A stretch of DNA of 64,000 nt from JBFJKD01 sp041600415 (lineage in GTDB: Bacteria; Pseudomonadota; Gammaproteobacteria; Pseudomonadales; Porticoccaceae): contig JBFIKF010000001.1 in the NCBI GenBank assembly GCA_041600415.1, positions 372,001 through 436,000 of the forward strand. Reading direction: 5' to 3'. The first letter of the stretch is position 1; each line of letters starts with the position of its first letter. Below are positions 28,146-38,900 of this stretch, one piece after another. The position numbers and the translations under genes are program-made. The notes below the pieces were generated by a model. It had not been told where the DNA came from and ran no database searches. It was given only the letters and a program-made list of their open reading frames with translations.

Positions 28146-29459
28146 TTACAGGTCGTAACCTCTCTCGTCGTGCAGCGCCAGGTCGAGGCCCATGGTCTCC
28201 TGGTCGCTGTCGACCCGGAAGCCCATCATGGCGGTTACAATTTTCAGGAGAACAAAGGTCACAACCGCGGTGTAGGCGAAGGTGGCGATGACGCCGATAA
28301 CCTGCACCCCCATCTGGGAGCTCATAGTCATCCCCTCGTTGTATCCCTGACCGCTGAATACCCCCAATTGATCGGAAGCGAACACGCCGGCCAGTAATGT
28401 GCCGAGTACGCCGCCCACGCCGTGCACCGGAAACACGTCGAGGGAATCGTCAATTTTGAATTTCTGTTTGATCGCCTGGGTCGCGTAGTAGCAGATAATT
28501 CCCGCGCTGAACCCAATCACCAGTGCGCCCCCTGGACCCACAAAACCGGATGCTGGGGTAATAGTGCCGAGTCCCGCCACCATGCCCGTAACGATCCCCA
28601 GCACTGACGGTTTGCCGTGGCGTAGCCACTCCATCATCATCCACGCCAGCGACCCGGCAGCGGCAGAGACGTGGGTGGCCAGCATTGCCATGCCCGCGTC
28701 GCCATTCGCGGCGAGGGCGGAACCGGCGTTAAACCCGAACCAGCCAACCCACAGCATTCCCGCACCCGCCACTGTGATGGTCAGGTTGTGGGGCGGCATC
28801 GCCTGGGTGGCAAAACCGCGCCGATTACCGATGGTCAGGGCCGCGACCAGGGCACCAACCCCCGCGGTAATATGCACGACAGTACCCCCCGCGAAATCCA
28901 GCAAACCCATCTGGCCCAGCCAGCCCCCACCCCACACCCAGTGGGTAATGGGCACGTAGACCACCAGCAGCCACAGCATGCTGAACACCAGCATGGAAGA
29001 AAACTTAACCCGCTCGGCGAATGCGCCGATGATCAGCGCCGGGGTGATAATGGCAAACGTCATTTGAAACATCACAAATACGCTTTCGGGAATGTCACCG
29101 GACAGGGAATCTTCACTCAGATTCCCTAGCAGGACCTGGCTCCACCCGCCGATCAGATTATTCGCACCGCCGCCATCGGTGAACGCCAGGCTATAACCGC
29201 AGATTATCCACACCAACGACGCGGCGCAGGCAATGGCGAAACACTGCATCAGGACCGACAATACATTGCGCGAGCGCACCAAACCACTGTAAAACAGGGA
29301 CAGGCCGGGAAGGGTCATAAACAGCACCAGGGTGGTGGCGGTTAAAATCCAGGCGGTATTGGCACCGTCGAGGCCCTCGGCATGGGCCATGGTCGGCATC
29401 AGTAATAGCAGGGCCAGACCCAGTAACGGCGGAGTGTGGTGACGTAATTTGTGCAACAT
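28146..29459 (-). CDS. amtB: Ammonium transporter (Amt/Rh family)
   Basis: Trimeric inner-membrane channel for ammonium uptake, 437 residues. A cleavable signal sequence (LLGLALLLLMPTMAHA) precedes eleven expected membrane helices. Conserved stretches include LPGLSLFYSGLVRSRN, GAFAERVKFSSML, FAGGTVVHITAGVGALVAAL and the pore-histidine segment VHGVGGVLGTLLAGVF. In many proteobacteria glnK is linked to amtB; no glnK gene is seen beside this one. It ends 19 bp from the bidirectional terminator. Confidence 0.95.
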   Translation of the reverse strand: MLHKLRHHTPPLLGLALLLLMPTMAHAEGLDGANTAWILTATTLVLFMTLPGLSLFYSGLVRSRNVLSVLMQCFAIACAASLVWIICGYSLAFTDGGGANNLIGGWSQVLLGNLSEDSLSGDIPESVFVMFQMTFAIITPALIIGAFAERVKFSSMLVFSMLWLLVVYVPITHWVWGGGWLGQMGLLDFAGGTVVHITAGVGALVAALTIGNRRGFATQAMPPHNLTITVAGAGMLWVGWFGFNAGSALAANGDAGMAMLATHVSAAAGSLAWMMMEWLRHGKPSVLGIVTGMVAGLGTITPASGFVGPGGALVIGFSAGIICYYATQAIKQKFKIDDSLDVFPVHGVGGVLGTLLAGVFASDQLGVFSGQGYNEGMTMSSQMGVQVIGVIATFAYTAVVTFVLLKIVTAMMGFRVDSDQETMGLDLALHDERGYDL

Positions 29460-29716
29460 AGGATAACCCTCTTTATCGTTTTAGCGCTCGGTGGCGCGTA
29501 CCGGGACGCCATGCGTCTCACACGGCTTTAGTTTAGCGTATTTAATACATTTGATTGTTCAGGGTGCATGCTTTTTTTGCGTTTAACCTTATCAGTTCGT
29601 TTACCATTAGCGGGCTTTATTTTTCAAGTTCAGGCACTGTAGCCGCAGTTTTGGCTATAGTCCTGACGGACACCTCGACGGAGGGTGCGAAGGCTGTCAG
29701 TTTAACAACTAATCTG

Positions 29717-29730
29717 GTTGCTATAGCAAC
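29717..29730. promoter_or_regulatory. 14-bp perfect palindrome, possible operator
   Basis: GTTGCTATAGCAAC reads the same on both strands. It lies 50 bp before the TATAAT at 29780-29785 and about 90 bp before the GDT1-like start. A dimeric regulator site is possible; no regulator gene is nearby. Confidence 0.35.
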
Positions 29731-29779
29731 AGCAACAGCGCATGGCGCGCCAGAGCGGGGTGCCGGATTTTTCAGGGGC

Positions 29780-29785
29780 TATAAT
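29780..29785 (+). promoter_or_regulatory. Possible -10 element of the GDT1-like gene
   Basis: A perfect TATAAT lies 25 bases before the GTG start codon at 29810. The -35 region at 17 bases spacing (GGGGTG) does not match consensus, so the promoter would need an activator or is weak. Confidence 0.35.
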
Positions 29786-29809
29786 GGCCCGTAGGGCGGA
29801 GAAAGTGAA

Positions 29810-30088
29810 GTGGAGTGGAAAATACTGTTAACAATCTTCTGGACGGTTCTGCTTGCCGAACTGGGGGATAAAACCCAATTGGCAACGGTGCTGTTTGCGA
29901 CCGATAAAGCGGTCAGTAAATGGCTGGTATTTGGTGGCGCTTCGGCGGCACTGGTGGTGGCGACGGCGATCGGGGTTTTGGGCGGTCAGTGGGTGTCTAC
30001 CTATATCAACCCGAAAATGTTGTCGCTAATCGCTGGGGTGGGATTTATCGCTATCGGTGGCTGGACGGTGGCGCGGGCGTTACAGTGA
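29810..30088 (+). CDS. Half-size TMEM165/GDT1 (UPF0016) family membrane protein
   Basis: Small inner-membrane protein of 92 residues with three hydrophobic helices. The signature LAELGDKTQLATVLFA contains the ExGD(K/R)(T/S) motif that binds the cation in GDT1 transporters (Mn2+/Ca2+ exporters such as MneA). Most bacterial members have two motif-bearing halves; this one has a single half and would have to dimerise. The start is GTG at 29810 (MEWKILL). No second GDT1 gene is adjacent. Confidence 0.85.
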   Translation: MEWKILLTIFWTVLLAELGDKTQLATVLFATDKAVSKWLVFGGASAALVVATAIGVLGGQWVSTYINPKMLSLIAGVGFIAIGGWTVARALQ

Positions 30089-30253
30089 ACGTGCGAGGGG
30101 TCACAGATTCTGCGGTGAGTGCACCAGTGACGGAGCGTTAAATAAGTGGCGCGGCGTTAAAAAGCTTGCGGATAAACTGGCGCCAGGTGGCGCTGATCGT
30201 GCTTAAGTTGTTTTACTATGAGTTATCACTAACGGCATCGCGGGGGTGTTTCA

Positions 30254-30523
30254 ATGGTCGAAGATAAGCTACATGCGCAACTGGAAGACTTGCATGCCGA
30301 GCTGGAGCGCGCTGTAAAAGTTGAGCGTGGAGAAAAAGATCTGGTCGGCCACCTGCTGACCGAAGTGGTGGATTTGATGTCGGGGGAGGAGATTGTCGAG
30401 GAGGAACATCGCGATTTGCTGGAACGACTGGAAAGCAAAGCCCTGGAGTTCGACTTTGACCACCCGCGCCTGGCGGCGATGCTGCGGCGGCTGGTCAATC
30501 TACTGGCGGGGCTTGGGGTCTAG
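30254..30523 (+). CDS. DUF4404 family protein
   Basis: A small acidic helical protein of 89 residues, probably a coiled coil at the N terminus (LHAQLEDLHAELERAVKVE). The end FDHPRLAAMLRRLVNLLAGLGV fits the pattern of DUF4404, whose function is unknown. ATG at 30254 is preceded by a GGGGGTG stretch. Its stop is three bases before the GTG of the SPOR protein gene, so the two are probably one transcript. Confidence 0.7.
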   Translation: MVEDKLHAQLEDLHAELERAVKVERGEKDLVGHLLTEVVDLMSGEEIVEEEHRDLLERLESKALEFDFDHPRLAAMLRRLVNLLAGLGV

Positions 30524-30525
30524 CG

Positions 30526-31425
30526 GTGATAGAGTTAGGAGAATCGCAACGCCCCGCCGCTGCCCGGGTGTGCGCACCGATATTTGTGGTGTCGATCGTG
30601 GTGTCCCTGGTGAGTGGCTGCGCCGGGGATGGGGGCGAACAGACATACGTTGGCTGGCAATGTAGCGGACAAAAAAACAGCGACAACTGGCGCTGTGAGC
30701 AACGGGAATTCCGCAACGGCGCCGCCACCAGGGCTGTCGTTGACCATACTGACCAGTCATCCGGCGATGCGGCGGCGAACAATGCTGAACACACCAACGC
30801 CACCCCCAAAATTGAGCCGCGCGCGGCCACGGTGGTGATATTTGAAAACGGTGTGCGCCCAAAAAACTGGCGTGAACAGTTGCCGGGATTGAGCGCTGTC
30901 GAGGCGGCGGTGCCAGCGAAGCAGGCAACCGGCGCCCCAGCCCGGCAGGACAATCGAGTGACTCCTGAGCCAGAACCCGCTTTTGCGAGCTGGGCAGATC
31001 AGGCGGGGGACAAAAGCCGTGGTGATCCCGCTGACAACGGCGCTGTGGAGGGAGGTTCAGACCAGGCAGATTCCGCCGAAGCAGTGTCTACGGCCGCGGT
31101 GGCACCTGCGCTGTCGCGCCCTGACAGCGCTTCGGCACCGCCCACGACAAGCCAGTCCCGCGGGGGCTATACCGTGCAGCTGGGCGCCTTCGGCAACGCC
31201 GCGCAACTGGCTGAATTTGTGGAACAGCGCAACCTCGCGGGGTTAGATTATTGGCAGGGCGTCGCTACCACCGCCAGTGGTCGCACCTTGCGCGTGCTAC
31301 TGTGGGGGCAGTTCGATACTGCGGCCGAGGCGAGCGCGGCCTGGCAGCAGGAAACCCGTAACTACCCGTCTGTGAACGATTACTGGGTGCGTCCGCTGGC
31401 GGCCATCATGGAGCCGTCGGAATAG
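30526..31425 (+). CDS. SPOR-domain lipoprotein
   Basis: A 299-residue envelope protein. The N-terminal hydrophobic stretch ends in a lipobox-like LVSGC, suggesting a lipoprotein. A Cys-containing segment follows (YVGWQCSGQKNSDNWRCEQR), then a long low-complexity Ala/Pro/Asp region. Residues about 210-290 form a SPOR domain (YTVQLGAFGNAAQLAEFVEQ ... LRVLLWGQFDTAAEA), which binds denuded septal peptidoglycan. A role at the division site is thus likely. The start is GTG at 30526; the signal begins rather late (about residue 17), so a shorter start is possible. Confidence 0.75.
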   Translation: MIELGESQRPAAARVCAPIFVVSIVVSLVSGCAGDGGEQTYVGWQCSGQKNSDNWRCEQREFRNGAATRAVVDHTDQSSGDAAANNAEHTNATPKIEPRAATVVIFENGVRPKNWREQLPGLSAVEAAVPAKQATGAPARQDNRVTPEPEPAFASWADQAGDKSRGDPADNGAVEGGSDQADSAEAVSTAAVAPALSRPDSASAPPTTSQSRGGYTVQLGAFGNAAQLAEFVEQRNLAGLDYWQGVATTASGRTLRVLLWGQFDTAAEASAAWQQETRNYPSVNDYWVRPLAAIMEPSE

Positions 31426-31442
31426 TCCCTCTCCACCGCGAC

Positions 31443-33107
<1,665 letters not shown>

Positions 33108-33216
33108 GGGGTTATACGGGAGTTGGAATGAGGCCGCCATTGTAGCGAAAAAGCCTCAGCACACGAAAGATTCCAATCGGTGGTGCGGTTTTTCGCCGCG
33201 AATTATTTGCAGTCCC

Positions 33217-34983
33217 TCACAGCGGCCAGATCAGCGTGATGGCTATTAGCGACGTTATGCCAATAATAATATTCATCGGTATGCCAACCTTCAGAAAATC
33301 CTGAAACCGGTAGCCGCCAGGTCCGTATACCATCAAATTGGTTTGATAGCCGAGGGGCGTGGCGAAGCTGGCGGAAGCCGCCATCATCACCGCGAACACG
33401 AAAGGTTCCGGTGCGCTATGGGATTTTTCCGCAATTTCCAGTGCAATCGGCAGCATCATCAGCGCTGCCGCGTTGTTGGTAATGATTTCGGTGAGTACCG
33501 ACACGCACATATAGGCGAGCACCAATGCCAGCCACGCCTGCCCGGCGCTAACGGATAACACCTGTTCCGCTAACTGCGTTGCCACGCCGGTTTTGTAAAT
33601 CGCCGCGCCCAGGGCAAAAGACGCGCCGATGGTAATCAACACGTTCAAATCGAGGCTTTTATGGGCCTGGCTCAGGGAACAGCAGCCGCTCGCCAGTATA
33701 GCGCCAGCGCCTAATAAGGACGCATTTAGCATGCTCAGCATTTCCGTGGAGGCACTGATCACAATGGCCAGCAGAATGACCCAGGCCAGATACGCGCGAT
33801 TATGGCGCGGCTGCTCCTGATTAAGATCGTTAATTAACAGAAAGTCCTTGTTATAGGCCTGGCGAGTCAAAAACGCCGGCCGCGCTTCCAGCAGCAGTGT
33901 GTCCCCGGCGCGCAGTTTGATGGTGCCGAGATTTCCCGAAACCCGTTCTCCGCCCCGCGCGACCGCGAGAATAACGGCGCCGTAGCGGTCGCGGAACCGG
34001 GAGTCGCGAATAGTCTGGCCAATGCATTCCGAGTGGGGCGACAGGGCCGCCTCCACCAGACAGCGCTCTTCCCGCGCCTGACTCAGAACCGGTCGATCAT
34101 CCACGGTGGAGGGCACGATCCCCTTGATCCGTAGCAGGTCGGAGATGGCCTCCGTATTTCCGGCGAAGACCAGCCGGTCGCCGCCGCGCAAATGTTCTTC
34201 GGAGGATACCGCGGTGACGATACTGCCATCCCGCTCAATTTCCACCAGGTAAATTTTTACCAGGCGGCGCAGCCCGGCCTCCTCCACCGTCTTGCCCACC
34301 AGTGGTCCGTCGTGAGCGACGGCCACTTCGAGGGTAAATTCCCGCACATCGCTAAACAGCGCACCGTCGCGGTGATCCGGTAACCAGCGGGGGAACAACC
34401 ACAGCATCAGCATTAGCCCCACCAGGCACACAGGTACGCCAATCAACGTAATGGCAAAAATCGAAAACCCGGCGTTGCCCGTCAGCGTTTGGTACTGGCT
34501 GTTGACGATCAGGTTGGTGCTGGTGCCAATCAGAGTGAGAGTGCCCCCCAGGATGGCGGCGTAGCTCAGGGGGATCATCAGTTTGGAGGAGGCGATCCCC
34601 AACTTTCTGGCCCAGGCGTTGATGCCCGGAATCAACGTGGCGACGATGGGAGTGTTATTCAGGAATCCGCTCAACAGGATAACCGGCGCACACAGGCGCA
34701 ATTGCGCCCCGCGCACGGTGCGCGGCTGCCCGAGCAGCCAGTGAATAATCAGGTCGATACCACCACTGGCGTGAATACCCGCGGCGACAATAAACAACGC
34801 GGCCACGGTGACCAACCCGTCATTGCTAAAGCCCGCCAGTGCCTCGCTCGGAATCAGAATACCGCTGGCGCTCAACAGCACCAGCGCCGTCATCATCACC
34901 AGGTGTGTGCTGATGCGGGTAAATACCAGTGTCCCCAGCGCGCCGACGGTGAGGGCGATCACAAAAATTCCTTGCCACTCCAT
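33217..34983 (-). CDS. SLC13-type permease with TrkA-C (RCK_C) domains
   Basis: A 588-residue inner-membrane transporter. Hydrophobic segments cover residues 1-200 and 400-588; between them lie two TrkA_C/RCK_C-like regulatory domains (about 205-285 and 295-375, e.g. GGDRLVFAGN and AGDTLLLEARPAFL). NNTPIVATLIPGINAWA and GGTLTLIGTSTNLIVNS are the duplicated pore motifs of the DASS/SLC13 group, whose members move sulfate, dicarboxylates or other anions with Na+. The substrate cannot be told from sequence. Confidence 0.85.
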   Translation of the reverse strand: MEWQGIFVIALTVGALGTLVFTRISTHLVMMTALVLLSASGILIPSEALAGFSNDGLVTVAALFIVAAGIHASGGIDLIIHWLLGQPRTVRGAQLRLCAPVILLSGFLNNTPIVATLIPGINAWARKLGIASSKLMIPLSYAAILGGTLTLIGTSTNLIVNSQYQTLTGNAGFSIFAITLIGVPVCLVGLMLMLWLFPRWLPDHRDGALFSDVREFTLEVAVAHDGPLVGKTVEEAGLRRLVKIYLVEIERDGSIVTAVSSEEHLRGGDRLVFAGNTEAISDLLRIKGIVPSTVDDRPVLSQAREERCLVEAALSPHSECIGQTIRDSRFRDRYGAVILAVARGGERVSGNLGTIKLRAGDTLLLEARPAFLTRQAYNKDFLLINDLNQEQPRHNRAYLAWVILLAIVISASTEMLSMLNASLLGAGAILASGCCSLSQAHKSLDLNVLITIGASFALGAAIYKTGVATQLAEQVLSVSAGQAWLALVLAYMCVSVLTEIITNNAAALMMLPIALEIAEKSHSAPEPFVFAVMMAASASFATPLGYQTNLMVYGPGGYRFQDFLKVGIPMNIIIGITSLIAITLIWPL

Positions 34984-35092
34984 GGGTGAAGGTCTCTAAA
35001 ATAAAGGCGTTATCATACCCGAGGAACGCGCTTTCACCACCGGGTAGCTGCCCCCGCGAAGTGAAAATAATTGTCGCGTTAACCGGAATTTT

Positions 35093-35884
35093 TTATTGCA
35101 CGATATCCACTGCGCCGCCGTCGATACGGATATTCTGGCCGTTGATAAAACCAGCGCGGCCGCTGGCGACAAAGCACACCAGATCGGCGACTTCTTCCCG
35201 CGTGGCGATGCGCCCCACCGGGTTGGGAAAACGTTCCGCTACAATGCGCGCCTCTATGCTGGGCCAGTCATCCGCCCAACCCTCGCGGCGCGCTTTGGCG
35301 CGAAACCCTGCCTCAATTTCCGGTGTGCGAATATAGCTTGGCGAAACCGTATTGACGGTCACCCCGGTGCCCGCCAGATCCTTGGCGAGGCTGACGGCGA
35401 TATTGGCGAGCGCGCCCTTGGCGGCGTAGTAGTGGGGGCGCAGGGCGTTGGGCTGGGTTGAGCCGATGGTGCCGAGTTGAATAATTCGCCCGTAACCCCG
35501 TTCGCGCATTTGCGGTGTCAGCAGGCGAATCATGCGCGCCGCGGACAGGACGTTGACCTGATACATATGTAACCAGTCGTCAGTGGTGGCGGTCGCCCAC
35601 TTTTTTTCGCCAGCCGTCCCGTAGTTGTTGATCAGAATGTCCACTTTGCCGGTCAGTGCCAGCGCTTGCGCCACCACCTGTTCTGCGCCCGCGTCGGTGA
35701 GAATATCGCCCCACACCCCGTGACTCACCGCGGAGTTGGCCACCACATGTTGTGCGCTATCCGGTTCGAACCCGTGGGCAATCACACAGGCGCCTTCCTC
35801 GGCCAGACGCTGGGCGATAATTTGCCCGGTGCCGCGGTGACTGCCGGTCACCAGTGCAACCTGGCCGTTAAGATTCAAATCCAT
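35093..35884 (-). CDS. SDR family oxidoreductase
   Basis: A 263-residue classical short-chain dehydrogenase. The cofactor motif VTGSHRGTGQIIAQRLAEEG is a slight variant of TGxxxGxG; NNYG replaces the usual NNAG. The catalytic Ser is in QLGTIGS or nearby and Tyr/Lys in HYYAAKGALAN. The C-terminal NGQNIRIDGGAVDI is normal. Substrate unknown. It diverges from the valine degradation operon, sharing a 250-bp intergenic region. Confidence 0.82.
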   Translation of the reverse strand: MDLNLNGQVALVTGSHRGTGQIIAQRLAEEGACVIAHGFEPDSAQHVVANSAVSHGVWGDILTDAGAEQVVAQALALTGKVDILINNYGTAGEKKWATATTDDWLHMYQVNVLSAARMIRLLTPQMRERGYGRIIQLGTIGSTQPNALRPHYYAAKGALANIAVSLAKDLAGTGVTVNTVSPSYIRTPEIEAGFRAKARREGWADDWPSIEARIVAERFPNPVGRIATREEVADLVCFVASGRAGFINGQNIRIDGGAVDIVQ

Positions 35885-36034
35885 CGCTGCCCCCGTTTTT
35901 TACGATCTATTGCACTACAACTGTTGCGTCGTTGCACCGTATTGGTACGGTCGCCAGGTCAGCGTAACAGATCGCGCTGACGCTGCTCCATACCAGAGAG
36001 TGAGCGCGTCGGACATGGGCGAAGGGGCGTCGTG

Positions 36035-36062
36035 TTGAGCTGGTTTAAACCTGCGGTACAAT
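36035..36062 (+). promoter_or_regulatory. Predicted sigma-70 promoter of the valine degradation operon
   Basis: TTGAGC (36035-36040), a 16-base spacer, and TACAAT (36057-36062) lie 72 bp before mmsA. This is the best promoter-like pair in the 250-bp region between the divergent SDR and mmsA. Confidence 0.45.
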
Positions 36063-36134
36063 GGCCATCCGGCGGCGCGGCCGCGGGGCGCCAGAATTGA
36101 TTCCGACCACCCGTACAGACCAGCGAGATATGCG

Positions 36135-37634
36135 ATGAAATTTCCTGCAAAGGTTCCCCTGTTTATCGACGGCGAATGGGTGCAAAGCCGCACCAGCGAC
36201 TTTACCCGGGTGGTCGATCCCGCCAATCAACAGCTGTTGACCGAAGTGCCCTGTGCCACGGATGACGAAATGGAGCGGGCGGTTGCCTCGGCCAGGGCGG
36301 CCTTCCAGACCTGGAAGGAAGTGCCAGTGCCACAACGGGCGCGGCTGATGCTGCGCTACCAGCATTTACTGAAAGAACACCACGACGAGCTGGCGGAAAT
36401 TATTAGCCGCGAGCTGGGTAAAACCTTTGAAGATGCCAAAGGCGACGTGTGGCGCGGCATTGAAGTGGTGGAACACGCGGCCAACATTCCCAGTCTGATG
36501 ATGGGCGAAACCGTGGAAAATGTCGCCGGTGGTATCGACACCTATTCTTATATTCAGCCCATCGGCGTGTGTATGGGTATTACCCCGTTCAATTTCCCGG
36601 CGATGATTCCCCTGTGGATGTTTCCACTGGCGGTGGCGTGCGGCAATACGTTTATTCTCAAACCCTCCGAGCGCGATCCTCTGACCCCGACCCGGCTGGT
36701 GGAATTGTTCGAAGAAGCGGGTGCGCCCAAAGGGGTAGTGCAGGTGATTCACGGCGGCGCACACCAGGTGGACTACCTGCTCGAACACCCGGACATTCGC
36801 GCCGGTTCCTTTGTGGGCTCGGTGCCGGTGGGCAAGCACATCTACCGTAAGGGCACGGAAAATCTTAAACGCATGCAGTGCATGACCGGCGCCAACAACC
36901 ACATGGTGGTGATGCCCGATGCCAATAAAAGTCAGGTCGTAAACAATATTATCGGCTCGGCATTTGGTGCCGCGGGCCAGCGTTGCATGGCCATTCCCAA
37001 TGTGATTCTGGTGGGCGAAGCCGCAGCCTGGGCCGACGACATCAAGGCGGCTGCGCAGAAAATTCGCCCCGGCGTGTGGTCTGACAAGGGCGCTGCCTAC
37101 GGTCCACAAACCAACGCGGCGGCAAAAGAAAAAATTACCGCGGCCATTACTCAGGCAAAGAAGGACGGCGCAACCTGTCTGCTCGACGGCAGCAACTGTG
37201 AAGTGGAAGGCTATCCAGACGGCAACTGGATTGGCCCCACGATTTTTAGCAATGTCACCCGGGATATGAGTATCTATAAAGACGAAGTCTTCGGTCCGGT
37301 GTTGTGCCTGCTCAACGAGCCGACCCTGGATGCGGCGATTGCAGCCATCAACGAAGATTTTCGCGGCAACGGCACTTCCATTTTTACTTCGTCCGGCGGT
37401 GCGGCGCGCAAATACCAGCACGAAATACTGGTGGGTCAGGTGGGCATCAATGTGCCGATTCCCGTGCCCCTGCCGTTCTTTTCGTTTACCGGCTGGCGGG
37501 GTTCCTTTCACGGCGATCTGCACGCCTACGGCAAACAGGCGGTGCGCTTTTATACCGAGACCAAGACCATTACCGCGCGCTGGTTTGACGACGATGTGGC
37601 CGCTGGTCCCAACATGTCCATCAGTCTCAAATAA
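36135..37634 (+). CDS. mmsA: CoA-acylating methylmalonate-semialdehyde dehydrogenase
   Basis: Converts methylmalonate semialdehyde to propionyl-CoA, using NAD+ and CoA, at the end of valine breakdown. The 499-residue protein has the family start [13 protein letters not shown], the segment [40 protein letters not shown], and the catalytic Cys in [10 protein letters not shown]. Length is normal. It is the first of five genes for valine catabolism, with a likely promoter at 36035-36062. Confidence 0.95.
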   Translation: MKFPAKVPLFIDGEWVQSRTSDFTRVVDPANQQLLTEVPCATDDEMERAVASARAAFQTWKEVPVPQRARLMLRYQHLLKEHHDELAEIISRELGKTFEDAKGDVWRGIEVVEHAANIPSLMMGETVENVAGGIDTYSYIQPIGVCMGITPFNFPAMIPLWMFPLAVACGNTFILKPSERDPLTPTRLVELFEEAGAPKGVVQVIHGGAHQVDYLLEHPDIRAGSFVGSVPVGKHIYRKGTENLKRMQCMTGANNHMVVMPDANKSQVVNNIIGSAFGAAGQRCMAIPNVILVGEAAAWADDIKAAAQKIRPGVWSDKGAAYGPQTNAAAKEKITAAITQAKKDGATCLLDGSNCEVEGYPDGNWIGPTIFSNVTRDMSIYKDEVFGPVLCLLNEPTLDAAIAAINEDFRGNGTSIFTSSGGAARKYQHEILVGQVGINVPIPVPLPFFSFTGWRGSFHGDLHAYGKQAVRFYTETKTITARWFDDDVAAGPNMSISLK

Positions 37635-37648
37635 GCGGCCCTGCTGTC

Positions 37649-38830
37649 ATGGATTTTAATCTCAGCGACGAACAACGGGCCTTTCAGGCAGCGGCGCGTG
37701 CATTTGCCCAGGGGGAAATGGCCCCGCAGGCGGCACGCTGGGACGAAGAAAAAATCTTTCCCCGGGAGACCATCGCCGCCGCCGGCGCCATGGGTTTTTG
37801 TGGCATGTACAGTCCCGAACAAATCGCTGGCGAAGTGATTGGCGGTATGGGTATGTCGCGTCTCGATGCCGCCATTATTCTCGAGGAGCTGGCCGCCGCC
37901 TGCAGTTCCACGGCGGCATTTATTTCCATTCACAATATGGCCACCTGGATGGCCTGCACCTGGGGCACACCAGAGGTACACAAAGAGTTTTGTACGCAAC
38001 TGGTCAGCGGCGAAAAGCTGGCGTCCTATTGCCTGACCGAACCCAATGCGGGCAGCGATGCGGCGGCGATTCGCACCAGGGCCGTGCGCGATGGCGATGA
38101 CTATATTATCGACGGCGGCAAAACATTTATCAGCGGCGCGGGTGCTACCGACGTGCTGGTGCTAATGACCCGCACTGGCAGTCAGGATTCCGGCGCAGCG
38201 GGAATCACTGCCTTCGCGGTAGCGGCGGATTTACCCGGCATCAGTTACGGCAAAAACGAAATCAAAATGGGCTGGAACAGTCAGCCGACCCGCACCATTA
38301 CCTTTGAAGGTGTGCGTGTTCCCGCCCGCTATCGGCTGGGTGGGGAAGGCGAAGGTTTTAAAATCGCCATGCAGGGGCTCGATGGCGGGCGCATTAATAT
38401 CGCCGCCTGTTCCATCGGCGCGGCCCAGGCGACATTGACCCACGCCCAGCAGTATCTTCTCGAACGCAAACAATTCGATAAACCACTGGCCAGTTTTCAG
38501 GCCCTGCAATTCAAGCTCGCGGATATGGTCACCGAACTGGTGGCCGCGCGGCAGATGGTGCGCCTTGCCGCCAGCAAACTGGATGGGAACGATCCGGATA
38601 AAACCACTTACTGCGCCATGGCCAAACGTTTTGCCACCGATATCGGTTTTCAGGTATGCAACGAAGCGCTGCAACTGCATGGCGGTTATGGCTACCTGCG
38701 GGAGTACCCCATCGAACGCTTTTTGCGCGATGCGCGGGTGCATCAGATTCTGGAGGGTACCAACGAAATTATGCGGGTGATCGTGGCGCGCCGTATTCTT
38801 GAGGAAGGGGCAACACAGATCATTCGATGA
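37649..38830 (+). CDS. Isobutyryl-CoA dehydrogenase (acyl-CoA dehydrogenase)
   Basis: Oxidises isobutyryl-CoA to methacrylyl-CoA in valine degradation. The 393-residue flavoprotein has YCLTEPNAGSDAAAIRTRA, GGKTFISGAGATDVLVLM, the C-terminal LQLHGGYGYLREYPIERFLR and HQILEGTNEIMR with the catalytic Glu. Its place between mmsA and enoyl-CoA hydratase genes supports isobutyryl-CoA rather than a straight-chain substrate. ATG at 37649 is 14 bp after mmsA. The stop codon falls in a degenerate 15-bp repeat tract. Confidence 0.9.
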   Translation: MDFNLSDEQRAFQAAARAFAQGEMAPQAARWDEEKIFPRETIAAAGAMGFCGMYSPEQIAGEVIGGMGMSRLDAAIILEELAAACSSTAAFISIHNMATWMACTWGTPEVHKEFCTQLVSGEKLASYCLTEPNAGSDAAAIRTRAVRDGDDYIIDGGKTFISGAGATDVLVLMTRTGSQDSGAAGITAFAVAADLPGISYGKNEIKMGWNSQPTRTITFEGVRVPARYRLGGEGEGFKIAMQGLDGGRINIAACSIGAAQATLTHAQQYLLERKQFDKPLASFQALQFKLADMVTELVAARQMVRLAASKLDGNDPDKTTYCAMAKRFATDIGFQVCNEALQLHGGYGYLREYPIERFLRDARVHQILEGTNEIMRVIVARRILEEGATQIIR

Positions 38831-38897
38831 GAGATTTTTCGATAAGAGATCATTCGAGAAGCGAACTATTGATGAGCCAACGATCGACGAGGGAGTT
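38823..38897 (+). repeat. Degenerate 15-bp tandem repeat, five copies
   Basis: Five consecutive 15-base units starting at 38823, 38838, 38853, 38868 and 38883 follow the pattern (T/A)T(C/T)GA(T/G/C)(A/G)AG, e.g. TTCGATGAGAGATTT then TTCGATAAGAGATCA. Identity decays toward the 3' end. The first unit includes the acyl-CoA dehydrogenase stop; the last gives the GGGAG ribosome binding site of the next gene. The tract thus fills the whole intergenic gap. Confidence 0.8.
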
Positions 38898-38900
38898 TGC

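Larger units (their letters stand above)
29460..29809. other. 350-bp divergent intergenic region between amtB and the GDT1-like gene
   Basis: This should hold the amtB promoter (minus) and the promoter of the GDT1-like gene (plus). I see no protein-like open frame; a 79-codon plus-strand frame at 29555-29794 has no family features. Two structures stand out, a 14-bp palindrome and a TATAAT, listed separately. I could not find a convincing sigma-54 promoter or NtrC site for amtB by eye. Confidence 0.6.

Noticed and set aside
30254..30523. DUF4404 protein as a toxin-antitoxin component
   Set aside because: No partner toxin; the downstream gene is a SPOR lipoprotein and the sequence fits a conserved small helical family.
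36366..37523. Long minus-strand open frame (385 codons) inside mmsA
   Set aside because: It is antisense to a well-conserved mmsA; its residue make-up (rich in His, Gly and Arg) is that of a shadow frame.
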